In this document: positions 54,552 to 62,768 of the stretch, piece after piece
Numbering within the stretch: position 1 is the first letter of the stretch
How the letters are laid out: every line of letters starts with the position of its first letter
From: Parvibaculaceae bacterium
Lineage (GTDB): Bacteria; Pseudomonadota; Alphaproteobacteria; Parvibaculales; Parvibaculaceae
Reading direction: 5' to 3'
Assembly (NCBI GenBank): GCA_019636015.1
Contig: JAHBYJ010000001.1
Coordinates: 434,001-498,000 of the forward strand
Length of the DNA stretch: 64,000 nucleotides
Made by a program: the position numbers and the translations under genes
The notes under the pieces: generated by a model
What the model was told of the DNA's origin: nothing
The model's database searches: none
The model's input: only the letters and a program-made list of their open reading frames with translations

Positions 54552-55244
54552 ATGCGCGAAATCGTGCTCGACACGGAAACGACGGGGCTGAGCCCGCAGG
54601 ACGGCCACCGCCTCGTCGAGATCGGTTGTCTCGAACTTTTCAATCACGTCGCGACCGGAAAATTCTTCCACGCCTATATCGATCCCGAACGCGACATGCC
54701 GGACGGCGCCTTTCAGGTGCATGGGCTCTCGACGGAGTTCCTGCGCGGCAAGCCGAAATTCGCCGAGGTAGCGGACGAGTTCCTCGCCTTTATCGGCAAC
54801 GACCCGCTGGTGATCCACAATGCGGGCTTCGACATGAACTTCATCAACTGGGAGCTGAAGGCATCGGGCCGCCCGGCGCTGCCCATGGCGCGCGCCATCG
54901 ACACGCTCGATATTGCGCGCAAGAAGTTCCCTGGCGCGCAGAACAGTCTCGATGCGCTCTGCCGCCGCTTCAATGTCGACAATTCCGGCCGCACCAAGCA
55001 TGGCGCGCTGCTCGACAGCGAACTCCTTGCCGAAGTCTATCTGGAATTGATGGGCGGGCGGCAGCCGGGCCTCGTGCTGCAGGCGGATTTCGGGGGCGCG
55101 GGCGGTGGCGCAAAGCGCATTGCGCGCGAACCGCGCCCCGTCGCCCTTCCGCCCCGCCTCACCGATGCCGAGCGTGAGGCGCATGACGCTTTCATCGCCA
55201 GCCTCGGCGGCGATCCGCTCTGGACCGCGCTCGCGAAGGAGTGA
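54552..55244 (+). CDS. dnaQ: DNA polymerase III epsilon subunit (proofreading exonuclease)
   Basis: A 230-residue DEDDh exonuclease: Exo[18 protein letters not shown], Exo[18 protein letters not shown], Exo[23 protein letters not shown] with the catalytic His. [15 protein letters not shown] lies between. The C-terminal tail that binds the alpha subunit follows a Gly-rich linker (about 185-195). ATG 54552. Convergent with secB. Confidence 0.95.
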   Translation: MREIVLDTETTGLSPQDGHRLVEIGCLELFNHVATGKFFHAYIDPERDMPDGAFQVHGLSTEFLRGKPKFAEVADEFLAFIGNDPLVIHNAGFDMNFINWELKASGRPALPMARAIDTLDIARKKFPGAQNSLDALCRRFNVDNSGRTKHGALLDSELLAEVYLELMGGRQPGLVLQADFGGAGGGAKRIAREPRPVALPPRLTDAEREAHDAFIASLGGDPLWTALAKE

Positions 55245-55257
55245 GCGGCGGGAGCCC

Positions 55258-55737
55258 TCAGTTCGGCTTCGCGGCGCCTTCCACCTGCTGGGCCATCTGG
55301 TCGCGGCGCTGCTGATAGAGGCTGATGAAATCGATCGGGTCGATCAGCAGCGGCGGGAAGCCGCCATCGCGCGTGACATCGGCAAGGATGCGCCGCGCGA
55401 AGGGGAAGATCTGGCGCGGGCATTCGATGACGAGCACCGCTTCGAGATCGGCTTCGGGAACATTCACGAGGCGGAAGAGCCCGGCATATTCGATCTCGGC
55501 GACGAACATGGGCTTTTCCTTGATGAGGGCCTCCGCGCCGATCTTGAGCGCCACCTCGAAATCCGTCTCGGCCATGCGCTTCACGCCGACATCGACGCGC
55601 AGATTGATGGCGGGCTGCTCGTTCACGGGGCCGAGCGTCTGCGGCGCGTTCGGGTTCTCGAAGGAGAGATCCTTCACATATTGCATGAGCACCCGGAGCT
55701 GCGCGGCCTGCGTGCCGCCATTCGCCTGATCCGACAT
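55258..55737 (-). CDS. secB: protein-export chaperone SecB
   Basis: Tetrameric cytosolic chaperone that passes preproteins to SecA. The 159 residues include RVLMQYVKDLSFENPNAPQT, AINLRVDVGVKRMAETDFEV, AEIEYAGLFRLVNVPEADLE and CPRQIFPFARRILADVTRDG, then PLLIDPIDFISLYQQRRDQM. Its place beside dnaQ is conserved in Alphaproteobacteria. It follows the fxsA gene on the same strand. Confidence 0.95.
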   Translation of the reverse strand: MSDQANGGTQAAQLRVLMQYVKDLSFENPNAPQTLGPVNEQPAINLRVDVGVKRMAETDFEVALKIGAEALIKEKPMFVAEIEYAGLFRLVNVPEADLEAVLVIECPRQIFPFARRILADVTRDGGFPPLLIDPIDFISLYQQRRDQMAQQVEGAAKPN

Positions 55738-55816
55738 TGGAGTCTCGCCCTTTCGCGTCGCGGAGAAGGCTGCTGGCTAGCATGGAACGGGGGACCGGAC
55801 AAGAAAGAGCCGGTCC

Positions 55817-56311
55817 TTATTGCCGCCAGGGTGAATCGTCGCGCGGAAGCGCGGGGCCTTCCTCGCCGATTTCCTCCGCCTCGCCCTCGATCACCGGGCC
55901 CGCGCCCGGCGGCGGGCGCCGCCCCATGCCGCTCATATGAATATGGACATGGGCGGATTTTGCGAAACGCGTCGCCGCATACCGCGCGACCGCCATGCGG
56001 AGCGGCGGCACGAGAAGCAGCGCCCCTGCGAAATCGGTGATGAAGCCGGGCAGCATGAGAAGCACCGCCGCGCCGAAGAGCAGGACGCCCGCGAACATCT
56101 CCGCGACCGGCGGTTCGCCCCGCTGCATCGCCTCTTCGGCGCGGCGCCAGGTCTGAACCCCGTTGAAGCGAAAGACCGACGCGCCGAGAAGCGCCGTACC
56201 GATCACGACGGCAAGGGTGAGAGGCAGGCCGAGGATGCCGCCCAGCACCACGAAACCCGCAATCTCGGCAAGCGGCAGCAGGATGAAAAGCGTAAGGAAA
56301 ACCGGTCGCAA
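55817..56311 (-). CDS. FxsA family membrane protein
   Basis: A 164-residue inner-membrane protein with three to four hydrophobic segments, LTLFILLPLAEIAGFVVLGG, then LAVVIGTALLGASVFRFNGV and LLFGAAVLLMLPGFITDFAG. The GFITDFAG.LLL.PP.R motif is diagnostic of FxsA. The tail is cytosolic and acidic. In E. coli FxsA affects phage T7 exclusion by F plasmid; the ordinary role is unclear. Divergent from the Tim44-like gene. Confidence 0.88.
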   Translation of the reverse strand: MRPVFLTLFILLPLAEIAGFVVLGGILGLPLTLAVVIGTALLGASVFRFNGVQTWRRAEEAMQRGEPPVAEMFAGVLLFGAAVLLMLPGFITDFAGALLLVPPLRMAVARYAATRFAKSAHVHIHMSGMGRRPPPGAGPVIEGEAEEIGEEGPALPRDDSPWRQ

Positions 56312-56513
56312 ACGAATTTACCTCGGATTATGCGGGTCGCACCCCGCCCCGGCAGGGAGAATAGGGCTTGGGGCGCCTTCCGGCCATGATGGCCCCTGCC
56401 CGCTCAGGTAGCAAAATGCCTTCCGGTATCCTAGTTTTAAGGGTAGGTACGAACCCGGACCGGCCCCCCGCCCTGGCGTGGGAGAAAGCGGTTCCCCGAA
56501 GGCTCCTCGAGCA

Positions 56514-57269
56514 ATGGACGACGGTGTGACACTTCTCAATCTCATTCTGCTCGCCATCGCGGTCGGCGTGTTTCTGAAGCTCAGAAGCGTGCTCGGCCGC
56601 CGCACTGGCCATGAGCCGCCGCCCTACGATCCCTATTCCTCGGACAAGGGAACTTTCGATCCCGCCAAGGGCGACGACAAGGTGGTGACGCTGCCCAAGC
56701 GCCAGCGCGAACCGGCGCCCGCCCGCGACCGCACGGTGGATGCGGCGCGCGATCCCTTCGCGTCTGTGGGCGCCGCGCCTTACCGCTGGCGCGGTGTGGC
56801 CGACGAGGGCTCGCTCCTCGCCGGCAAGCTCGATGCGATTGCGACCGCCGACCACCATTTCGATGCCAATGAATTTCTCGGCGGCGCCCGCGCGGCCTAT
56901 GAAATGATCGTGACCGCTTTCGCCGCCGGCAACCGCGAGGCGCTGAAACCGCTTCTGAGCGAGGAAGTCTACAAGAGCTTCGAAGGCGCGATCGCCGCGC
57001 GCGAGGCGAAGGGTCTGACGGTCGAGCAGAGCTTCATCGGCATCGAGAAGGCGAAGATCGCCGATGCGAACCTGTCGGGCACGCGCATGCGCATCACCGT
57101 CTCCTTCAAGAGCGAACTCATTTCCTGCACCAAGAATGGCGACGGTGTGGTGGTGGAAGGCGATCCGGTGACGGTGCATGAAGTGACGGATGTCTGGACC
57201 TTCGAACGCGATGCGAGAAGCCGCGATCCGAACTGGCTGCTCGTCGCAACGGGCGCGGCGGCGGATTGA
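56514..57269 (+). CDS. Tim44/TimA domain protein
   Basis: A 251-residue protein with a single N-terminal membrane anchor (LLNLILLAIAVGVFLKLRSV), a charged Pro-rich linker (about 32-90), and a Tim44-like domain from about 95: FDANEFLGGARAAYEMIVTA, REALKPLLSEEVYKSFEGAI and a nuclear-transport-factor-2-like beta end TDVWTFERDARSRDPNWLLV. ATG 56514 is my choice over an in-frame start at 56478. Alphaproteobacterial homologues (TimA) are thought to be ancestors of mitochondrial Tim44. It begins the operon with mltA and smr. Confidence 0.88.
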   Translation: MDDGVTLLNLILLAIAVGVFLKLRSVLGRRTGHEPPPYDPYSSDKGTFDPAKGDDKVVTLPKRQREPAPARDRTVDAARDPFASVGAAPYRWRGVADEGSLLAGKLDAIATADHHFDANEFLGGARAAYEMIVTAFAAGNREALKPLLSEEVYKSFEGAIAAREAKGLTVEQSFIGIEKAKIADANLSGTRMRITVSFKSELISCTKNGDGVVVEGDPVTVHEVTDVWTFERDARSRDPNWLLVATGAAAD

Positions 57270-57275
57270 TCCGGC

Positions 57276-58406
57276 ATGGGCATGAAGCATGGTCTGGCGC
57301 TGCTGGCGGGCGTTGCCGCTTTCCTTGTCGGTTGCGGCACCGCTGAGATGAGCGCGGAAGCGGCGGGCCCGCAGCGCCTCTCCTTCGCAGATCTTGCGGG
57401 CTGGAACACCGACGACCAGTCGGCGGCGCTCGATGCGTTCAAACGTTCCTGCGCGCGCATTCTGAAACTCTCGCCTTCCGCTCCGCTCGACACGAAAGGC
57501 GGCGACCGGCTCTATGGCACGGCGGGCGACTGGCAGCCGGCCTGCGAGGCGGCGGCGCAGGTGGGCGATGGCGCGGCCGCCGCCAATGCGCGCGGCTTCT
57601 TCCAGCACTGGTTCGTGCCCGTGCGTTTCCCCTCCGAGAAGGGCCTTCTCACCGGCTATTACGAACCGGAGATGAAAGGCGCGCTGACGCGGCACGGGCC
57701 TTACCAGACGCCGGTGCTTGCGCCGCCCGCGGGCTTCCGCATGGTCGATGGCGGCGGTTCGTTCCCCGCCCGCGCCGAGATCGAGAATGGCGCGCTCGAT
57801 ACGAACGGTCTTGCGATCGCCTGGCTTGAAAGTCCGATCGACGCGTTCTTCCTGCATGTGCAGGGCTCGGGCCGCGTTCGCCTCGAAACGGGCGAAATCG
57901 TGCGCCTCAATTTCGCGGCGAAGTCCGGACACCCCTATACTTCCATCGGCAAGGTGCTGGTCGATCGCGGCGAACTCACGATGGAAGAAGTCTCGATGCA
58001 GACTATCCGCGCCTGGATGGAACGCCAGCCCGACAAGGGCCGCGCGCTGACGCATGAGAACAAGTCCTATATTTTCTTCCGTATCCTGAGGAATATCGAC
58101 CCCGAGCTCGGGCCGCCCGGCGCCGAAGGCACGAACCTGACGCCGGGCCGGAGCCTCGCCGTCGACCGCTCGCATCATCCGCTCGGCACGCTCATCTGGC
58201 TCACCACCGAGCATCCGACGGTCGACGGGCGGGACGTGGTGCCCGTCGCCCGCCTCATGGTGGCGCAGGATACGGGCTCGGCGATCAAGGGCCGCCAGCG
58301 CGCCGACATATTCTTCGGCTCGGGCACGCAAGCGGGCGAGATCGCCGGCCGCATGAAGGCGGAAGGCGAATTGATCGCGCTGGTGCCGAAAGCGATTGCG
58401 CCGTAA
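57276..58406 (+). CDS. mltA: membrane-bound lytic transglycosylase A
   Basis: Cleaves peptidoglycan glycan strands, leaving 1,6-anhydro ends. The 376-residue lipoprotein has a short signal peptide and lipobox FLVGC (Cys20). The MltA domain shows FSEKGLLTGYYEPEMKGALT-like PSEKGLLTGYYEPEM and the 3D domain with DRSHHPLGTLIWL, VAQDTGSAIKGRQRADIFFG (the Asp pair). Starts 6 bp after the Tim44-like gene. Full length. Confidence 0.93.
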   Translation: MGMKHGLALLAGVAAFLVGCGTAEMSAEAAGPQRLSFADLAGWNTDDQSAALDAFKRSCARILKLSPSAPLDTKGGDRLYGTAGDWQPACEAAAQVGDGAAAANARGFFQHWFVPVRFPSEKGLLTGYYEPEMKGALTRHGPYQTPVLAPPAGFRMVDGGGSFPARAEIENGALDTNGLAIAWLESPIDAFFLHVQGSGRVRLETGEIVRLNFAAKSGHPYTSIGKVLVDRGELTMEEVSMQTIRAWMERQPDKGRALTHENKSYIFFRILRNIDPELGPPGAEGTNLTPGRSLAVDRSHHPLGTLIWLTTEHPTVDGRDVVPVARLMVAQDTGSAIKGRQRADIFFGSGTQAGEIAGRMKAEGELIALVPKAIAP

Positions 58407-58442
58407 AGGAAGAGCCGGAGCGGCAAACGGGCAGGCGGGCAG

Positions 58443-59054
58443 ATGGCGAAGGACAAGGACGTGAAGCCGCGCCGCCGCAGCCGGAGCCTCACCGAGGAAG
58501 AGCAGAAGCTCTGGCGCGACGTCACCAAGGACGCAAAGCCCCTCGCGCGGCGGCGCGCGAAGCCCACCGACGAGCCTGCCTCTTCCGCCGCCCCCTCGCC
58601 TGCCGCACCGCCCGCTCCCGCATCTCGGGCCGTTCCGGCATCGCCGCCAAAGCCCCGGGGCCCCGCCGCGCCGCCGCCGCTCGCACCGCTTGAGCGGCGC
58701 ACCTCGCAGAAGCTCGCCCGCGGCCAGGTCGAGGTGGAAGCGACCATCGATCTTCACGGCCACAATCAGGAACGCGCCCATGGCGCGCTGCTCGATTTCA
58801 TCGCCCGCTCGCGGGCGCGCGGCCTTCGCTGCGTTCTCGTCATCACGGGCAAGGGCGCCTCGCCCTATGCCCGCCACACGCTCCATGGCAGCACCTTTTA
58901 CGAGGTGCCGGAGCGGCAGGGCGTGCTCCGCAGCGCCGTGCCGCGCTGGCTCACCGAGGCCGAATTCCGCCTTCATGTCTCGGGCTTCCAGCCGGCGCAT
59001 CCGAAACATGGCGGCGGCGGCGCCTTCTATCTCTGGCTGAGGAAGAAGCGATGA
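58443..59054 (+). CDS. Smr-domain protein
   Basis: A 203-residue protein. Residues about 1-85 are disordered and Pro/Ala-rich; the Smr domain follows with ATIDLHGHNQERAHGALLDF, RCVLVITGKGASPY and GVLRSAVPRWLTE.EFR. Smr domains nick DNA or RNA structures, or act on stalled ribosomes; the D-L-H-G and T-G-K-G motifs are intact. Its stop overlaps the next gene (ATGA). Confidence 0.92.
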   Translation: MAKDKDVKPRRRSRSLTEEEQKLWRDVTKDAKPLARRRAKPTDEPASSAAPSPAAPPAPASRAVPASPPKPRGPAAPPPLAPLERRTSQKLARGQVEVEATIDLHGHNQERAHGALLDFIARSRARGLRCVLVITGKGASPYARHTLHGSTFYEVPERQGVLRSAVPRWLTEAEFRLHVSGFQPAHPKHGGGGAFYLWLRKKR

Positions 59055-59422
59055 CGCCCTTCGGCCGGAAACTGCGGGAGCTCCGCGCCGCGCGCGGCGT
59101 CACCATGAAGGACATGGCGGCGGCGCTGCGCGTCACGCCCGCCTATCTCTCGGCGCTCGAACACGGGAAACGCGGCCGCCCGAGCTGGCGCCTCGTGCAG
59201 GCGATCATCGGCTATTTCAACGTGATCTGGGACGAGGCCGAGGAGCTGGAGCGGCTGGCAAGGCTTTCCCATCCCCGCATCGTCATCGACACCTCGGGCC
59301 TTGCCCCGCAGGCAACGGAAGCGGCGAACATCCTCGCCGAAGACATTGCCCAGATGACACCGGCCGAAATCGACAGGCTGCTCGCGCTTCTGAAGGAGCG
59401 GAAACGCAGCCGGCGGGCCTGA
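59051..59422 (+). CDS. XRE-family helix-turn-helix protein
   Basis: A 123-residue protein with a helix-turn-helix at about residues 8-65 (LRELRAARGVTMKDMAAALR, TPAYLSALEHGKRGRPSWRL) and a short C-terminal helical region ending in Arg-rich KERKRSRRA. Coupled to the smr gene by ATGA; the same order (Tim44-mltA-smr-XRE) is common in this class. Targets unknown. The 187 bp after it hold a GANTC-rich, AT-richer patch (59510-59560) that may contain a promoter. Confidence 0.88.
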   Translation: MTPFGRKLRELRAARGVTMKDMAAALRVTPAYLSALEHGKRGRPSWRLVQAIIGYFNVIWDEAEELERLARLSHPRIVIDTSGLAPQATEAANILAEDIAQMTPAEIDRLLALLKERKRSRRA

Positions 59423-59609
59423 CTCGCTCTCGGAGAACGCCGCCCCCCGGCCCTGACTCGCCCTCAGCGAAACACTCTTTCCGCGGATCGCCCGGCGTGA
59501 ATTTCCCTGAGCGGCTGGATTCGCAAGGAGCATCCCATAAACCGCATATATGACTCTCATTGAGATTTCGCGCCTAGCCGCATGACCCCCTGCCCGGCAG
59601 CATGGGTCC

Positions 59610-60437
59610 ATGAACATGCCGAGCCTCGCCCCGTCCCGTCTGCCCGACCCCTCGCTTGAGAGCCTGCCCGGCCTCTGGCGCCGCTCGCTCATCGCCTGGC
59701 CGGACGGGCGCGAGGACCGCACGAGTTTCGTGAACTGGCTGCAGGGCCCCGGCCTCTATCTCGATCTGCGCCAGCCCGAAGCCGCGCCCGATTTCTCCGA
59801 CGTGACCTGCCTTTCGGACCTGCAGCTTCGCCATATGGACTGGCTCGCCCGGCAGGAAGGCTTTGCCGGTGAACTGGTGCATGAGGATGGCTGGTTCGAA
59901 TGGCGCCGCGACATCGATTTCCAGCCCCAGGCGGTCTATTCGGATATGGGCCGCCTCTGGGTCGAGGGCGATCTCATGATCGAGGAGGGAAAGGACATTC
60001 CCTATATCGAGCATTGGCACCGCGAACCGCTGGCGGCGGGTGCCGTCTGGGCGGCACGGCTCGAGGACCGCGAGACCGGCGCCCGGGGCGCGCTCATCCG
60101 CTATGGCCACCTCTTCATGTTTGCCCGCGAGCGGCTCGCCACTCTCCCCGCGCATCGCCCGCTCACCGAATGCGTCGCCGGCGCGCGCGACCTCGTCCAT
60201 GCGCGCGAGTTCCTCGATTGCGAGATTTCGCAAGGCGCGGTCACGGGCGCGGGCTGGATCGTCCAGCGTTCGACGCTGCCCTTCCGCGAAGCAAAGCCGC
60301 TTGCGCCCGCCCTGACGGGCGACCTCCTCGAAACGGAGGACATGGATGCGCGGGGCAAGCCGCTGACGCGGCATTGGGAAATCACCGATCTGCGCGGCGA
60401 GCCTCAGCTCAATGCCGCGGCCAATGGAGCCTTGTAA
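59610..60437 (+). CDS. unrecognised beta-rich protein coupled to an oxygenase
   Basis: A 275-residue soluble protein with no signal peptide. It opens LPGLWRRSLIAWPDGREDRT, then WLQGPGLYLDLRQP, a middle FAGELVHEDGWFEWRRDIDF and YSDMGRLWVEGD, and a late VRAGHLFMFARERL-like stretch (ALIRYGHLFMFARERL). Repeated short beta strands with Trp and Asp turns suggest a beta-barrel (lipocalin- or HRI1-like), which is only a visual impression. The stop overlaps the oxygenase start (TAATG), so the two must act together or in order. I know no function for it. Confidence 0.75.
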   Translation: MNMPSLAPSRLPDPSLESLPGLWRRSLIAWPDGREDRTSFVNWLQGPGLYLDLRQPEAAPDFSDVTCLSDLQLRHMDWLARQEGFAGELVHEDGWFEWRRDIDFQPQAVYSDMGRLWVEGDLMIEEGKDIPYIEHWHREPLAAGAVWAARLEDRETGARGALIRYGHLFMFARERLATLPAHRPLTECVAGARDLVHAREFLDCEISQGAVTGAGWIVQRSTLPFREAKPLAPALTGDLLETEDMDARGKPLTRHWEITDLRGEPQLNAAANGAL

Positions 60438-61498
60438 TGAGTGAGACGGAAGCAAAGGGAAGGGCCTTCACCGAAATTCCGGTGATCGACATAGCGCCGC
60501 TCTTTTCGGACGACATCGAGGAACGCCGCAAGGCCGCCGCCGAGATGGCGGAAGCGGCGAGCCGCGTCGGCTTTCTTTATGTGAAGGGCCACAATATTCC
60601 GCGCGCCATGATCGACACGCTCGAGGCGCGCGCGGCAGAGTTCTTCGCAAAGCCGCTTGATGAGAAGATGGACCTCTATATCGGCAAGTCGCGCGCCCAT
60701 CGCGGCTATGTGCCCACCGGCGAGGAAGGTTTCTATTGCGGCGGCAACGCGGCCAAGATCGACAAGAAGGAAGCCTTCGATCTATCCGTCGAACTGCCGG
60801 AAGACGACCCCGATCATGTGATCGGCTACCGCATGCTGGGGCCCAACCAGTGGCCGGCCGACATGCCCGAGATGCGCCGCGACGTCTACACCTATTACGA
60901 AGCGGCGATGGAGCTCGGCCGGACGCTCTTCCGCGGCTTCGCGCTCGGTCTCGACCTGCCGGAAGATTATTTCGACGGCTGGCTGACGAAGCCGCCCTCG
61001 CAGCTTCGCATGGTGCATTACCCGGCGGACCCCTCCCGCGCCACCGCCGAATGGGGCATCAGCGCGCATACCGATTTCGAGTGCTTCACCATTCTCCATG
61101 TGACGGCGCCGGGCCTTGAGGTGATGAATGCGGCGGGCGACTGGATCGACGCGCCGCCGGTCGAAGGCGCCTTCGTCATCAATATCGGCGACATGCTGGA
61201 AGCGCTCACCAATGGCCGCTTCATCGCAACGCCCCACCGCGTCCGCAACGTGCCGGAGGAACGTTTCTCCTTCCCGCTTTTCTGCGCGCTCGACTACGAC
61301 ACGGTGGTTTCGCCGCTCCCGCAATTCATCGACGGCGAGAAGCGCTATCCCTCCTATGGCGTCGGCGATCATCTCGTGACGCAGACCATGCGCTACTTCC
61401 AGTATCTGCGGAAGAAGGTGGAAGCGGGCGAACTCGCCCTGCCCGAAAGCGAGGAACATGCGGAGGCATTCGGCCGCCGCGAGAAGCAGGTCGCCTGA
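60437..61498 (+). CDS. 2-oxoglutarate/Fe(II) oxygenase, isopenicillin-N-synthase type
   Basis: A 353-residue double-stranded beta-helix dioxygenase. Iron ligands His211 and Asp213 (SAHTDFECFTILH) and His267 (TPHRVRN); the 2-oxoglutarate Arg276 with Ser278 (ERFSFP). N-terminal IPVIDIAPLFSDDIEERRKA and HRGYVPTGEEGF are the usual DIOX_N features. All four cofactor residues are intact, so it should be active. Substrate unknown. Translationally coupled to the gene before it and 107 bp upstream of a urea-carboxylase-type binding protein, so a nitrogen-rich substrate is a fair guess. Confidence 0.9.
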   Translation: MSETEAKGRAFTEIPVIDIAPLFSDDIEERRKAAAEMAEAASRVGFLYVKGHNIPRAMIDTLEARAAEFFAKPLDEKMDLYIGKSRAHRGYVPTGEEGFYCGGNAAKIDKKEAFDLSVELPEDDPDHVIGYRMLGPNQWPADMPEMRRDVYTYYEAAMELGRTLFRGFALGLDLPEDYFDGWLTKPPSQLRMVHYPADPSRATAEWGISAHTDFECFTILHVTAPGLEVMNAAGDWIDAPPVEGAFVINIGDMLEALTNGRFIATPHRVRNVPEERFSFPLFCALDYDTVVSPLPQFIDGEKRYPSYGVGDHLVTQTMRYFQYLRKKVEAGELALPESEEHAEAFGRREKQVA

Positions 61499-61549
61499 CA
61501 GAAGAGCGCCGCTTCGAAACGAGGGGAAACACCGGGAAGACCGATTTTT

Positions 61550-61571
61550 CGCGCGGGATGCAATCCGCGCG
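61550..61571 (+). promoter_or_regulatory. leader hairpin before the binding-protein gene
   Basis: CGCGCGG-G-AT (61550-61559) pairs with ATCCGCGCG (61563-61571) apart from one bulge, with loop GCA. It lies 35 bp before the ATG at 61606. It is not followed by T residues, so it is more likely an mRNA stabiliser or regulator than a terminator. Confidence 0.4.
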
Positions 61572-61605
61572 GCGAGAAGAGGTTTGACCAGTGAAAGGAC
61601 ATCAC

Positions 61606-62688
61606 ATGAAGCGTTTCTCTTTCCTGTGGACAAGCGCCATCGCGCTTGCCGCAGCCCTCATGCTCGCCTCTGCCTTTGCGGGCAGCGCCGAGGCGGCGGA
61701 GAAGAAGAGCTTCAAGCTCGTCTGGGGCCTCTATACGGGCTATGCGCCCTGGGCCTATGCCGAGAAGGCCGGCATCATGGACAAATGGGCGGAAAAATAC
61801 GGCATCGAGGTCGAGATCGTTGCGCTCAACGATTACATCGAGTCGCTGAACCAGTTCACCGCCGGCCAGTATGATGCGCTGGCGACGACGGTGATGGACA
61901 CGCTCACCATTCCGGCCGCCGGCGGCGTCGACACGACGGCGATCATTCTCGGCGACTACACGAACGGCAATGACGCGATCTTCGTGAAGGGCGAAGGAAA
62001 GACCATGGCGGACCTCAAGGGAAAGAAGGTCTACCTCGTGCAATATTCCGTCTCGCATTACATGCTGGCGCTCGCGCTCGAAAAGGCCGGCATGTCGGAA
62101 GACGACATCGAGACCGCGAATATCGCCGATGCCGATTTCGTCGCCGCCTTTTCAACGCCCGCCGTCGAGGCGGTCGTCACCTGGAACCCGGCCACGACGC
62201 AGCTGAACCAGATGAGCGGCATCACATCGGTTTTCGATTCATCCGAGGTCCCGGGCGAGGTGCAGGATATTCTGGTGGTGAACACCGAAGTGCTGACCGC
62301 CAATCCCGAATTCGGCAAGGCGCTCGCCGGCGCCTGGTATGAAACGCTCGCCCTCATGAAGAAGGACGATGCCGAAGGCGTCGCCGCGCGTGAATATATG
62401 GCGGGCGTGCTCGGCACCGACCTCGCCGATTTCGACGGCCAGGTCGCGACCACCTATTTCTACGATGCGGCGGAAGGTGCGGCGGTCTTTGGCGGACCGG
62501 TCATGCCCGGCATGATCGAAAGCACCACGGGCTTTGCCTTCTCCCATGGCCTTCTCGGGCCGGACGCGAAGGACAAGGGCCATATCGGCGTCGCCCTCGC
62601 CGACGGCACGGTGATCGGCAACAAGGACAATGTGAAATTCCGCCTCGACACGAGCTACATGCAAGCAGCCGCCAGCGGCGAGATGTGA
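61606..62688 (+). CDS. ABC transporter periplasmic binding protein, urea-carboxylase-associated type
   Basis: A 360-residue periplasmic solute-binding protein. Signal peptide: residues 1-28 (hydrophobic LWTSAIALAAALMLASAFAG, cleavage A-E-A). The mature part, FKLVWGLYTGYAPWAYAEKA, VEIVALNDYIESLNQFTAGQ, then DALATTVMDTLTIPAAGGVD and TAIILGDYTNGNDAIFVKGE, matches NrtA/TauA-like proteins that accompany urea/guanidine carboxylase. ATG 61606 has AAAGGA upstream. The permease, ATPase and carboxylase are not in the window: next is hslU on the other strand. It would need a transporter encoded elsewhere. Confidence 0.87.
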   Translation: MKRFSFLWTSAIALAAALMLASAFAGSAEAAEKKSFKLVWGLYTGYAPWAYAEKAGIMDKWAEKYGIEVEIVALNDYIESLNQFTAGQYDALATTVMDTLTIPAAGGVDTTAIILGDYTNGNDAIFVKGEGKTMADLKGKKVYLVQYSVSHYMLALALEKAGMSEDDIETANIADADFVAAFSTPAVEAVVTWNPATTQLNQMSGITSVFDSSEVPGEVQDILVVNTEVLTANPEFGKALAGAWYETLALMKKDDAEGVAAREYMAGVLGTDLADFDGQVATTYFYDAAEGAAVFGGPVMPGMIESTTGFAFSHGLLGPDAKDKGHIGVALADGTVIGNKDNVKFRLDTSYMQAAASGEM

Positions 62689-62717
62689 GGATAGATTCTC
62701 AGCGCTCCCCATCAGGA

Positions 62718-62742
62718 CCACCCTCCCTCAAGGGGAGGGTGG
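62718..62742. repeat. solo palindromic repeat, CCACCCTCCC family
   Basis: Exact reverse complement of 19398-19422, with 10-bp arms and a 5-base loop. Lies between the convergent binding-protein gene and hslU. Confidence 0.75.
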
Positions 62743-62768
62743 GAACCGAAGCAGACGCAGCGCGAGAA

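Noticed and set aside
61499..61605. Guanidine (ykkC-type) riboswitch before the binding-protein gene
   Set aside because: Sought because of the urea/guanidine link. Only one bulged stem is seen; the conserved bases of guanidine-I, -II or -III motifs were not recognised. A covariance-model search would decide.
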